Shown here: positions 17,126 to 26,600 of the stretch, piece after piece
Position numbering within the stretch: the stretch's first letter is position 1
Layout: every line of letters begins with the position of its first letter
Assembly: GCA_030665765.1 (NCBI GenBank)
Contig: DAOUZE010000005.1
Coordinates: 1-33,717, forward strand
Length of the DNA stretch: 33,717 nucleotides
Origin: Filomicrobium sp.
GTDB taxonomy: Bacteria > Pseudomonadota > Alphaproteobacteria > Rhizobiales > Hyphomicrobiaceae
Reading direction: 5' to 3'
Position numbers and translations under genes: made by a program
The notes under the pieces: generated by a model
Seen by the model: the letters and a program-made list of their open reading frames with translations, nothing else
The model's database searches: none
What the model was told of the DNA's origin: nothing

Positions 17126-18217
17126 TTACGCAGTTGGAGGCGCCTCCGAGCCGGAGAGATGCTCGTCGAGGAGGCGGCGGCGGAAGCCCATATAGCTGGC
17201 GTTGATGTGTTTAGAGATGGCATCGTAGCCGGCCAGATTGGCAACCACGGCTTCGCTGAGGTGTGGGAGCGCTGCTGCGACATCTTCGGGCAGGGCGGCA
17301 AGTTTGAGCGGGTGCTTTCTGTTCAGCGTATCCAGCAGCACGGAGTTCGAAAGCCGGGCTTCGGATAGGCTCGTCCGATAGGCCTCGCTGGCGCATGCCG
17401 TTATGATGGTACGGTCAGCTGAGTTCAGGCCTTCCCAAACGTCGAGGCGGATGTTCAACGCGACCGCAGTGCCGCTTTGTGCGAGCCCGGGAGCGTAGCC
17501 AAATTGCGCTCGTTGGGTTATTCCGGCGCCCATGGCGTTCAGGATGGCGCCAAATTCGACGGCATCGACATCGCCTGTCTCAAGTGCGAGCGGCAGCTGC
17601 TGTGGGTGAATTGCCACGGGATTGGCGCCCAGGGCGCGAGCCAAATCGGCGGTTGGACCGATGCCGGCTATTCGAAGACCGCGGAAGCTGTCGAGGTCGC
17701 TCAATGGGCGGGTCGTCCAGAGCATAGGGGCGGCACCCAAATGACCTGCTAGCAGCGGTTTGTAGCCATAACACGCAGCGAGGTCGTCCCACAGCTCCTG
17801 TCCGCCGCTGTAGCTGATCCAGGTTTCGAGATCGGCGCCCGTTAGGCCGGAGCTCGATGGGAGGCCGGTAAAATACGCAAAGGCCGGGTGTAGTGAAGAG
17901 CGGTCGTGTTCGCAGCCGTGATGAAACTCTATCTCGCTTTCGGCGAAGCTGGCGGAGGCGTTCGTAGGGGATGTGCGCTTGAGCGTCAGCTGCAATTTAC
18001 CGCCGCTTGCTTCATGGATGCGCAAGGCGAGCCGATGGGCCATGTCGGTGGGACCAGACACGCTGTCCGCCCAGTTGAAGCTCATGCAAAAACGGCGTGG
18101 ACCAGTTAGTACCTCAGGGGCGGCGGGGCTGGAGCCGGCTGAGGCTTTCGCCGCCGCCGGAGCTGCTAGCAGGGCTGCTGCCACACCTGTTGATTTGAGA
18201 AAACCGCGCCTGTCCAT
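17126..18217 (-). CDS. Orphan TRAP-type (DctP-like) periplasmic binding protein, Tat signal
   Basis: MDRRGFLKSTGVAAALLAAPAAAKA signal; LALRIHEASGGKLQLTL, PLSDLDSFRGLRIAGIGPTADLARALGANPVAIHPQQLPLALETGDVDAVEF are DctP-like; no permease genes adjacent. Confidence 0.8.
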   Translation of the reverse strand: MDRRGFLKSTGVAAALLAAPAAAKASAGSSPAAPEVLTGPRRFCMSFNWADSVSGPTDMAHRLALRIHEASGGKLQLTLKRTSPTNASASFAESEIEFHHGCEHDRSSLHPAFAYFTGLPSSSGLTGADLETWISYSGGQELWDDLAACYGYKPLLAGHLGAAPMLWTTRPLSDLDSFRGLRIAGIGPTADLARALGANPVAIHPQQLPLALETGDVDAVEFGAILNAMGAGITQRAQFGYAPGLAQSGTAVALNIRLDVWEGLNSADRTIITACASEAYRTSLSEARLSNSVLLDTLNRKHPLKLAALPEDVAAALPHLSEAVVANLAGYDAISKHINASYMGFRRRLLDEHLSGSEAPPTA

Positions 18218-18298
18218 TGGTCAACTCCTACTGAAGCGGGTTGATGGAACCCGATGCAGGCGGTGATTGCAACGCTTTTACGGTTATTTGAAGGGGCT

Positions 18299-18706
18299 TT
18301 AGGAGCCAGGACGTCCCGAGAGGATGTAGTCGATGGCACGGAAGAAATCGTGGCGGCTCATATAGCCGGGAATGCGGCCGATTTCATGATTGTCTTCAAG
18401 GATTACAAAGGTTGGGACGATGTCAACGGGCTGTGTCAGGCCGATCTCGGCCAGAGCCGGATCGTTGAGGTTCACGAAGCGGATCGGGATCCTCTTGGCT
18501 TGTTTGGAGGACTTGTAGGTGGGCAAGAGCTGCCGGCGGAATACATTGCAGTAAATGCAACCTGGGACTTCCAGGACGACCATCTCGAGGTTTGGTGTTG
18601 GCTCTGCTGATGACCACAGATCGCGGGCGGCCTTCGTTGTCGGGAGCCCGGCGGTGATCCCCATGATGAATATACTTAGCCACAAAACACGTATCATCGC
18701 GCTCAC
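18299..18706 (-). CDS. Exported thioredoxin-fold protein (SoxS/SoxW-like)
   Basis: Signal segment, EVPGCIYCNVFRRQ CxxC motif, DIVPTFVILEDN cis-Pro motif, GRIPGYMSRHDFFRAIDYIL. Confidence 0.82.
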   Translation of the reverse strand: MSAMIRVLWLSIFIMGITAGLPTTKAARDLWSSAEPTPNLEMVVLEVPGCIYCNVFRRQLLPTYKSSKQAKRIPIRFVNLNDPALAEIGLTQPVDIVPTFVILEDNHEIGRIPGYMSRHDFFRAIDYILSGRPGS

Positions 18707-18720
18707 GCCTCAAAACAACC

Positions 18721-18739
18721 GCAGGCGCCGATGGCCTGC
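18721..18739 (-). terminator. Possible terminator between DUF1007 and thioredoxin-fold genes
   Basis: GCAGGC/GCCTGC hairpin with 7-nt loop, followed on the minus strand by GGTTGTTTTG (weak U-tract). Confidence 0.35.
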
Positions 18740-18843
18740 ATTTGTTTCAGGCTAGTCCGCTAATCCCCCAGCTGGGGGGAATTCGTGAAAATGGAGTTAA
18801 TCGGTGTCTTACTGCAGGGCGTAGGTGCGACGGCGTAAGTCTT

Positions 18844-19500
18844 TCAACTCGCAGGGCATGTCACGGAAATCGTCTTTGCAAGGCCGATGCCGATATCGCC
18901 GCCAAACTGCTGGAAGAAGGCTTCGCCGAGTTTTTCGGCGTCGGCTGTCTCGTCGGGGGGGACCGACACGTCGGCCTTGCAACCCGCGGGGGCGCCAGCG
19001 GCCAGTGTCACCGGTTTCTCTTTAGCGAGGTCGAAGGCGATGTAGTAGCTGGGATCAAAAACCTGGAAGGAAAAGCCTTGAGCATTGCCAAGGACGGTGG
19101 TTTGGAGTGGTAGTGTGAAGTGCAAGGTCAGGATGCCATCCTTGTGCTCCAGCCAATAGTCCTTTGGAGTGTCGATCTTGAGTGCCGTTTCGTCGAGCTT
19201 GGCGTGGGTGAAGTAATCGAATTCCTTCAGGCCATCGACGTTGACTTGGGCCAATTCAGCGAGTTCGTCGCGGTCGTAAGTGCCGTCGCCGTTCTTGTCT
19301 AGGCCTTCGATGGCCATCGTCGAGTAGCCCTCATCGAAGGTCCAGCTGTACTTGAACCCTGTAATACGGCCGTCCTCGTAGACCACCGTGGACTTCACAT
19401 CGACCCAGACATGGGGATGAGCGGCCGCGGGTGCGGCGGCGATTGCAATCACCGCGCAGGTTGCGGCAAGGCGTGCGGTCAAAGAAGTTATTGAGGCCAT
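18844..19500 (-). CDS. DUF1007 family exported protein
   Basis: MASITSLTARLAATCAVIAIAAAPAAAHPHVWVDVKSTVVYEDGRITGFKYSWTFDEGYS is typical DUF1007. The ORF-track extension to 19905 is low complexity and spans a terminator, so ATG at 19500 is used. Confidence 0.88.
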   Translation of the reverse strand: MASITSLTARLAATCAVIAIAAAPAAAHPHVWVDVKSTVVYEDGRITGFKYSWTFDEGYSTMAIEGLDKNGDGTYDRDELAELAQVNVDGLKEFDYFTHAKLDETALKIDTPKDYWLEHKDGILTLHFTLPLQTTVLGNAQGFSFQVFDPSYYIAFDLAKEKPVTLAAGAPAGCKADVSVPPDETADAEKLGEAFFQQFGGDIGIGLAKTISVTCPAS

Positions 19501-19644
19501 GGGATTCAATCCTTCGATTGGCCCTTTCAACTGGGCGTTGTCCGCAAGGTTCCGTCGATATGGGTGCAAATTAGTTCTCAAGTGCGGCAGGACAAGGTCT
19601 AGCGGAAGAGTTGTCGCAGGACCGGTCGAGGGGTGTGTGCGAAC

Positions 19645-19675
19645 AAAAAAGGGCCGCGCCTTTTGGCAGCGGCCC
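19645..19675 (-). terminator. Rho-independent terminator of the L,D-transpeptidase gene
   Basis: GGGCCGC (19651-19657)/GCGGCCC (19669-19675), followed on the minus strand by TTTTTT (complement of 19645-19650); 40 nt past the stop. Confidence 0.85.
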
Positions 19676-19714
19676 TTTGGTTGAACAGTTTTGCTTTCGG
19701 CTGGTGCCGGATGA

Positions 19715-20338
19715 TCACCAGTTGGAGCTGTATTTGACGCCGTTGTTGGCTTTAGCGTAGCCGCCGGACTTGTAGCGCTTCCAGGTGACGGTGACGCGGG
19801 TGCCGACGCGGGTGCGTTTGTACAGATCAATGACGTCGGAATTGTACATGCGGATGCAACCCGAAGAGGCAGCTTTACCGATCGTCCAAGGGGCGTCGGT
19901 GCCATGGATGCGGTAGGTGCTGGAACCTAGGTAGAGCGCGCGGACGCCGAGCGGATTCATGGGATGGCCGCCAGGAACCCAGCTCGGCAGGCGCGGGTTC
20001 TTGCGCAGCATCGATGGCGTTGGACGCCATGCCGGGTTCTTGCGTTTCATGGAGACGTTGGTGACGCCTTGCCAGCGAGCTTCGTTGCGCGGGATAGCGA
20101 TCGGATAGCTGACGGCACGACCGCGAGAGACAACCTTGTAAAGGCGGCGGTCACCGAAGCTGACGATGATTTGGCCCGGTGCGTGTTTTTTGGAGAAGCT
20201 TACGGTTTGACGGCCACCGCCCCATTCGCTGCTGCCGCCCCACATTGTTTGTGCGTTGGCGGAGGAGGCAAAGGTGAGTGCGGTCATGCCGGCGAGAAGG
20301 ACGGGCAGGAGACGGGCGATGGAAGAGTACACGGACAT
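19715..20338 (-). CDS. L,D-transpeptidase (YkuD family)
   Basis: YRIHGTDAPWTIGKAASSGCIRMYNSDVIDLY catalytic HxG...SxGCIRM motif; signal peptide. Confidence 0.95.
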   Translation of the reverse strand: MSVYSSIARLLPVLLAGMTALTFASSANAQTMWGGSSEWGGGRQTVSFSKKHAPGQIIVSFGDRRLYKVVSRGRAVSYPIAIPRNEARWQGVTNVSMKRKNPAWRPTPSMLRKNPRLPSWVPGGHPMNPLGVRALYLGSSTYRIHGTDAPWTIGKAASSGCIRMYNSDVIDLYKRTRVGTRVTVTWKRYKSGGYAKANNGVKYSSNW

Positions 20339-20683
20339 TAAGGCTTGCTCCGTTTATTTCAGCTCATGTCCAAGACGTCGACGTTGTTATTCGCCGTTCG
20401 TTTTGGCGCGCGATGGGTTTGATTTGTGTCGCCGTTAAAGTGATGGCTTTGGTGGCCTAAGCGATAGATTCCGGCCTTCCGCAAATGTGCACCACGGTTG
20501 ATGAACAGAAGGTATAGGAGCGCACCGGTTTTTGGCAGAGCTCAGCGGCCACACCCGTGGCTTGATTGTGCCTAAACCCGGTCACATTCAGTTCAGTTTC
20601 TTGTGAGTGGACAGTTGGGTGTTGGATTTGAGTCACTTGAATCAATGTGTTGGGATGGTGTGCGCTGGTTTTATTCTTATTTT

Positions 20684-20700
20684 GTTCTCTTTTTTTGTTG
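20684..20700. promoter_or_regulatory. Degenerate LexA-like half of a dyad upstream of imuA
   Basis: GTTCTCTTTTTTTGTTG is a near reverse complement of the perfect box at 20723-20737. Confidence 0.35.
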
Positions 20701-20722
20701 ACGCAGCAATGGTGTGCTGCTA

Positions 20723-20737
20723 GAACAAAAACAGAAC
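20723..20737. promoter_or_regulatory. Alphaproteobacterial LexA (SOS) box
   Basis: GAAC-AAAAACA-GAAC, a perfect match to GTTC-N7-GTTC on the opposite strand, upstream of imuA-imuB-dnaE2. Confidence 0.8.
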
Positions 20738-20849
20738 TTATGCTCTGCTTTAGTTCTCTTGTGTTTGTAAGTTCGCGTAACTCTCCTAATCGTTGTGTTG
20801 GTCTTTGTGGCTCTAGTTAGAGTTGAATCCATGTCGCGAGAGCGTTTCC

Positions 20850-21869
20850 ATGGCCCAGGCGGCTTTCCCCCTCCTGCCCCCGCTGTCCGAAGCCCAAAGG
20901 ATCTCGTCAACAAGGTCTGCGTCTCTTGATGCTTTACCCCGCTGCGTCGAGGCTCTGCCTTGCCGTGGGAGCCGGAACGGCAATATGCCCTCCGCCGTTC
21001 CGGCTTCTCACGCTTTTCAACCCCCGCACGATCAACCTCAATCGTCGACTTCCGCCGCGCACGCCGATGCTCAACGTCAGAAGCTTGGGGCTTTGCAGGC
21101 TGAGATTGATCGAATCGAGCGGTCGCAAGCGGGGTCTTTTGTTTCTTCCGCAGCTTTTCGCAGCCGCTCCTTCAATCCGTCGGGGGTTTTGCAGGAGCAT
21201 GGGGCACGGGGTTCAGATGAGGCGCTGTGGTTTAGCGGGGTAGCGGATGCCGACCGGCAGCTTCAGCCTGGCGGACTTGATCGGGAAGGAACGCATGAGA
21301 TCAAGCCGGTTGTCCCATCTTGTACCTCGCAGCCGGCGGTGTCAGCTGCCGCTTCAGCAGGAGCGCTTGCTTTTGCCCTGGAGCTTGTGGCGCGGCGCAT
21401 TTCGTGTCTGGGGGACGTGGTTGCGGCTCAGCCGATCCTATTTTGCGCGACCTTGGACATCATGCGTGAAATGGGCCGGGTTTATGGGCCGGGGCTCAAC
21501 GAACTTGGTGTGGCGCCTCAACGGCTGTTGATCGTGGAGACGGCAAAGCTTGCCGAAACGCTTTGGGCGATGGAGGAGGGGCTGAAGTCGCAGGCGCTCA
21601 GCGCCGTTATCGGGTGTTTGCAGGAGGTGGCTTTGACGCCGGCACGGCGCTTGAGCCTCGCGGCTAAGGCGCACGCCACGCCTTGTCTGTTGGTGACGGG
21701 CGCGCGGACCCCATCGGCTGGCGCGACTGCAAGCCGTTGGCGGGTTGGCGGAAATGCAGCCGAAGGTGAGCGCTGTGAGGCGGTGCTGGATAAGCTGCGT
21801 GTGCGGAGTGCGGGGTGGCCTACTTCAGACTGGGCTGTTCCGTGCTCTTTCCAGGGGAGCGCACGATGA
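20850..21869 (+). CDS. imuA: ImuA, SOS mutasome protein
   Basis: ALAFALELVARRISCLGDVVAAQPILFCATLDIMREMGRVYGPGLNELGVAPQRLLIVETAKLAETLWAMEEGL; position before imuB; ATGA overlap with imuB. Confidence 0.85.
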   Translation: MAQAAFPLLPPLSEAQRISSTRSASLDALPRCVEALPCRGSRNGNMPSAVPASHAFQPPHDQPQSSTSAAHADAQRQKLGALQAEIDRIERSQAGSFVSSAAFRSRSFNPSGVLQEHGARGSDEALWFSGVADADRQLQPGGLDREGTHEIKPVVPSCTSQPAVSAAASAGALAFALELVARRISCLGDVVAAQPILFCATLDIMREMGRVYGPGLNELGVAPQRLLIVETAKLAETLWAMEEGLKSQALSAVIGCLQEVALTPARRLSLAAKAHATPCLLVTGARTPSAGATASRWRVGGNAAEGERCEAVLDKLRVRSAGWPTSDWAVPCSFQGSAR

Positions 21870-23611
21870 AGCGTTTCGTCTCATTGTGGCTTCCCTATTG
21901 GCCGGTTGAGCGCATGCGCGGGGTACGTTTGAAACTCGTCACGGAAGACCATCCTTTGGTGCTGGTGACGAGTGGCGGGCGTGGGATTGAGATCACGGCG
22001 GTTAACCGCCGGGCGGAAGCGGACGGGTTGTGGGTGGGACAAGCGCTGGCGGACGCCCGAGCAATGGTGTCGGGTCTCCAGTCGCTGCCGGCGCAACAGC
22101 TAGAAGATGCCGCCGCACTCGAAAGGCTCGCTTTTTGGTGCGGGCGCTATGGTCCGCAGCGTAACGTGCATGGCGATACGGGGATCTGGATCGACGTTAC
22201 TGGTGTGGGGCACCTGTTCGGCGGTGAGGCAGAGCTGATGGGCGACGTCGTGCGTCGCTTCGAAGGCTTCGGGGTGACGGTGCGGGCCGGTATGGCCGAT
22301 ACATTCGCGGCGGCGGTTGCGTTAGCACGGTTTGGTGGGCGCCGTTTCAGTATCGCCGAAGCGGGGGAGCTGCGGAACGTTTTGGCCCCTTTTCCCGTCG
22401 ATGCCTTACGGCTTGATGCGCAATCGCTCTTGCTTCTCAAGAGGCTGGGGCTTCGGCATGTGGGCCAACTCTATGATATTCCGCGCGCTAGTCTTGAGCG
22501 TCGCTTCAACGATGCGAATTCCAGGCGCAACAAAAACGGACGCGGCAGCAGCAAGGGTGGTGCAGGTCGGCGTCGGTGTGGGCTCGCTGATCCTGCGGCG
22601 CGGCCAGCCAAAAGCGATAACCTGGCGGCGGCGGTTTTGTTACGTCTCGATCAAGCGCTGGGCGCAGTGGCGGAGCCGTTGGCGCCGCTTGCCGAACCAC
22701 CTGTTCTCACAGTGCGGCAATCCTGGGCCGAGCCGTTGATTTCAGCGGAGGGGCTGGCGGCGGAAGTGCGGGTGCTTGCGATGCGGCTTGCTAGGCAGCT
22801 TGAAGCGCAAGGGCTTGGTTGCCGCAGCGTACGGTTGTCGCTTTACCGGGCTGACGGAACAGCGGCGGATGTGCGCGTGGGCACCAGCATGGCGTGCCGC
22901 GATGGTGAACATCTGATGCGGCTCATTTCAGAGAAGTTTGCCTCGGTTGATGCGGGTTTCGGGATCGATGTCGCTGAACTTGGCGCGGATCTCGTCGAGC
23001 CGATGGCAGGCACACAGCAGCGTTTTGGTGCGGGTCTTGGTGTTGGACAAGGTGGCGACGAAGCGGACGACAAGGCCCTTGCCGAACTCGTTGACCGGCT
23101 GGTCAATCGTCTCGGCGCGGGCCAGGTGCAGATGCTGCAAGCGCGTGAAAGCCATATCCCTGAACGCGCCGAATGTCATCTGCCCGCCCGCGAACAGCTT
23201 TCCAGCCGGGCCGGCTCAGACGGCTCCCGACTTGAGAAGATGGCGGGGGGAAGACGTGCGCCTGCGCCGCTACGTCCTTTCCTGCTGTTGGCATCGCCGG
23301 AGCAGATCCATGTAACCGAACAGGAGCCTTGCGGGATGCCGGTTGCCTTTGTCTGGCGTCGGGTCGGTCACCGAATCTCGCATCTTGAGGGGCCAGAACG
23401 CATCGCGCCGGAATGGTGGAGGATGATCGGGCGGCGGCAACGCCGGCAAGAAAGCGGGCGCGATTATTACCGCGTGGAGGCCATGGGTGGCGAGCGCTAC
23501 TGGATTTTCCGGGAGTTGGCAGCGGAGGACGCAGAGGCTGGCGCTTTCGGTGCCGAGGCGGCGGGCGCGCTGGAGCGGTGGTTTCTGCACGGGCTTTATG
23601 GAGTGCGGTGA
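21866..23611 (+). CDS. imuB: ImuB, catalytically inactive Y-family polymerase-like mutasome protein
   Basis: MKRFVSLWLPYWPVERMRG start, GIWIDVTGVGHLFGGEAELM, GVTVRAGMADTFAAAVALARFG; start set at ATG 21866 overlapping the imuA stop. Confidence 0.9.
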   Translation: MKRFVSLWLPYWPVERMRGVRLKLVTEDHPLVLVTSGGRGIEITAVNRRAEADGLWVGQALADARAMVSGLQSLPAQQLEDAAALERLAFWCGRYGPQRNVHGDTGIWIDVTGVGHLFGGEAELMGDVVRRFEGFGVTVRAGMADTFAAAVALARFGGRRFSIAEAGELRNVLAPFPVDALRLDAQSLLLLKRLGLRHVGQLYDIPRASLERRFNDANSRRNKNGRGSSKGGAGRRRCGLADPAARPAKSDNLAAAVLLRLDQALGAVAEPLAPLAEPPVLTVRQSWAEPLISAEGLAAEVRVLAMRLARQLEAQGLGCRSVRLSLYRADGTAADVRVGTSMACRDGEHLMRLISEKFASVDAGFGIDVAELGADLVEPMAGTQQRFGAGLGVGQGGDEADDKALAELVDRLVNRLGAGQVQMLQARESHIPERAECHLPAREQLSSRAGSDGSRLEKMAGGRRAPAPLRPFLLLASPEQIHVTEQEPCGMPVAFVWRRVGHRISHLEGPERIAPEWWRMIGRRQRRQESGRDYYRVEAMGGERYWIFRELAAEDAEAGAFGAEAAGALERWFLHGLYGVR

Positions 23612-26600
23612 TGGTTGCTGCCCAATATGCCGAGCTGCAGGTGACCACCAACTTCTCCTTTCTCAGGGGCGCTTCCCATGGTGAGGAACTGGTGGCGCAG
23701 GCTAAGGCGCTGGGACTTTCAGCGATCGCGGTGACGGACCGGAATACGTTGGCGGGCGTGGTGCGGGCGCATGTGGCGGCCAAGGAACTTGGGATGCAGT
23801 TCATAGTCGGGGCGCGGCTGGATCTACGCGACGGTTTCAGTCTTCTCTGCCTGCCTCGGGACCGGGCTGCCTATGGGCGATTGTCGCGGCTTATCTCGCT
23901 TGGGCAGATGCGGGCGCCGAAGGGTGATTGCGCGCTCTGGCTGGCCGATGTCGCTGCCTATTCGGAAGGGCAGGTTTTCATCGTGTTGCCGCTGGAGGCG
24001 TGGGACTATCGTGATGCGGTCGAAGCCTTCGAAGCGGATTTGCGAGGCATCCGATCGGCGCTCGGCGCTGCCGATCTCTATCTTGCCGCGACGCACTTTC
24101 ATCGTGGTGATGAGCGTGCGCGGATCGCCGGTCTGGCCGATTTGGCGGGGCGCTCGGGTATGCGCCTCGTTGCCACTGGGGATGTTCTTTATCATGCCCG
24201 TCACCGCAAGCCGCTGCAGGATGTCGTTACCTGCATTCGCGAGGGAACGCGAATTGCCGAAGCGGGTTTTCGCCTGGAGGCCAATGGCGAGCGTCAACTG
24301 AAATCTCCGCAACAGATGGCGCGTTTGTTCGCAGGTTTTGAAGACGCGCTGGCGGCGAGTTTAGAGATCGCGCAAGCCTGCCGGTTTTCTCTTGATGAAC
24401 TCGTCTACGAGTATCCCGAGGAGCCGGTGCCGCCTGGACGGACGGCTCAGGCGCATCTGGAAGACTTGGCCTGGGAGGGAGCGGCATGGCGTTATCCGAT
24501 AAGTGTGCCCGACAAGGTAAGGAATATGCTGGCGCGCGAATTGGAGATCATCCGCGAGCTCAATTATGCGCCGTATTTTCTCACCGTCCACGATATCGTC
24601 AGCTTTGCACGGGCGCGCGGCATCCTTGCTCAGGGTCGCGGTTCGGCGGCCAATTCGGCAGTTTGCTATTGTCTTGGAATAACGGCCGTCGATCCTTCCG
24701 AAGCCGACCTTCTGTTTGAACGTTTCGTCAGTCCGGAACGCAAGGAGCCGCCCGATATCGACGTTGACTTCGAGCATGAGTGGCGCGAGGAGGTCATCCA
24801 ATATATTTACGCCCGCTACGGCCGTGAGCGGGCTGGGCTTGCCGCCACCATTATCTCATATCGTGCGCGTTCGGCGGTGCGTGAGGTCGGCAAGGTCATG
24901 GGGCTATCGGAAGATACGGTTGCCGCACTTGCTGGCATGGTGTGGGGGACGCGTTCGGGCGGGGTTCTGCCTGACGCGCATATCCGTGAAGCCGGGCTTG
25001 ATCCGCAAGACCCGCTGATCGCGCGGGTTATCGAATTGACCGGGGAATTAATGGGTTTTCCACGGCATCTCTCGCAGCATGTCGGCGGTTTTGTTTTGAC
25101 GCGCGGGCCGCTGACCGAGGTGGTGCCGGTGGGCAATGCGGCGATGGAAGAACGCACCGTAATCGAGTGGGATAAGGATGATATCGCTGCGCTCGGACTT
25201 CTCAAGGTCGACGTTTTAGGGCTGGGCATGCTGACGTGCATCCACCGTGCCTTTGATCTCCTCGACAAGCATCATGGCCGGAGTCTGACGCTGGCCAAGG
25301 TGCCGCGCGAAGACGAAGCCACCTATGACATGCTGTGCCGGGCCGACTCGATTGGCGTCTTCCAAGTCGAGAGCCGGGCGCAGATGAACATGCTGCCACG
25401 GCTCAAGCCGCGCACGTTCTACGACCTCGTCATCGAAGTGGCGATCGTGCGGCCGGGGCCAATCCAGGGTGACATGGTGCACCCTTATCTCAGGCGGCGA
25501 AGCGGGCTCGAGCCGGAGCACTACCCGGCGCCTGATCCCGAACACGGACCCGCCGACGAACTGCGCCAGATCCTTGGCAAAACCAAAGGCGTGCCGCTGT
25601 TCCAGGAGCAAGCGATGCGCATTGCCATGGTGGCGGCGCAGTTTTCGAATGCCCAAGTCAATGAATTGCGTAAGGCGATGGCGACTTTCCGCCGGCGTGG
25701 CACCATCGAACTCCTGGAAGATCAGATGGTCTCGGCGATGGTCGCGCGTGGCTATGAGCAGACGTTCGCCGAGCGCTGTTTTAATCAAATCAAGGGGTTC
25801 GGCGAATATGGCTTTCCAGAAAGTCACGCGGCGAGCTTTGCGCATCTCGTCTATGTCTCTTCCTGGCTCAAGTGCCACTACCCGGCGACGTTTGCCTGTG
25901 CGCTCATCAATTCGCAGCCGATGGGGTTTTACGCACCGGCGCAGCTTGTGCGCGATGCCCGCGAGCATGGCGTCGAGGTGCGGCCCGTCGACGTCAATCA
26001 TTCGGATTGGGACTGCACGTTGGAGCCGGCGGGGGAGGCGAACGGCCCCGCGTTGCGGCTCGGACTGAGGCTTGTCGATGGGCTTGGAGAAGAGGATGCC
26101 GAAAAGCTCGTGGCGGTGCGTGGCAACGGTTTCGCCGACGTCCATGATCTCAGAAGGCGTTCGGGGTTGAAACCCGCGGCGTTGGAGAAGCTCGCGGCGG
26201 CTGATGCGTTCCGTTCGCTGGCGCTCGACCGGCGGCAGGGGTTGTGGGAGGTGAAGGCGATCGGACCAGCGGAGCGGTTGCCACTGTTTGATTGGGCGGA
26301 AACGCGCGAAGAGGGCCCCGATCAGCACGTAGCACTGCCGGACATGCCGCTCTCGGAGCATGTGGTCAACGATTACCAGACGCTGCGCTTGTCTTTAAAA
26401 GCGCATCCGTTGCATTTCCTGCGGGAGAAGCTTGCCGCCGAAAGGGTGGTTTCGTGTGCTCAATTGCGTCAGTTGAAAGATGGCGCGTGGGTCAAGATTG
26501 GGGGCATCGTGCTTGTCCGGCAGCGGCCGGGAAGTGCCAAAGGGGTCGTGTTCATGACGTTGGAAGACGAAACCGGTGTCGCCAACGCCGTCGTCTGGGC

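Noticed and set aside
19501-19905. N-terminal extension of the DUF1007 ORF
   Set aside because: Pro/Ala/Thr low complexity, spans the L,D-transpeptidase terminator and its 3' end; a signal peptide begins at the internal ATG at 19500.
23103-23804. 233-aa minus-strand ORF over the imuB/dnaE2 junction
   Set aside because: Antisense to the conserved ImuB C-terminus and DnaE2 PHP start.
25216-26361. 381-aa minus-strand ORF inside dnaE2
   Set aside because: Antisense to conserved dnaE2 motifs; Arg/His-rich with no recognisable domain; typical GC-rich shadow ORF.
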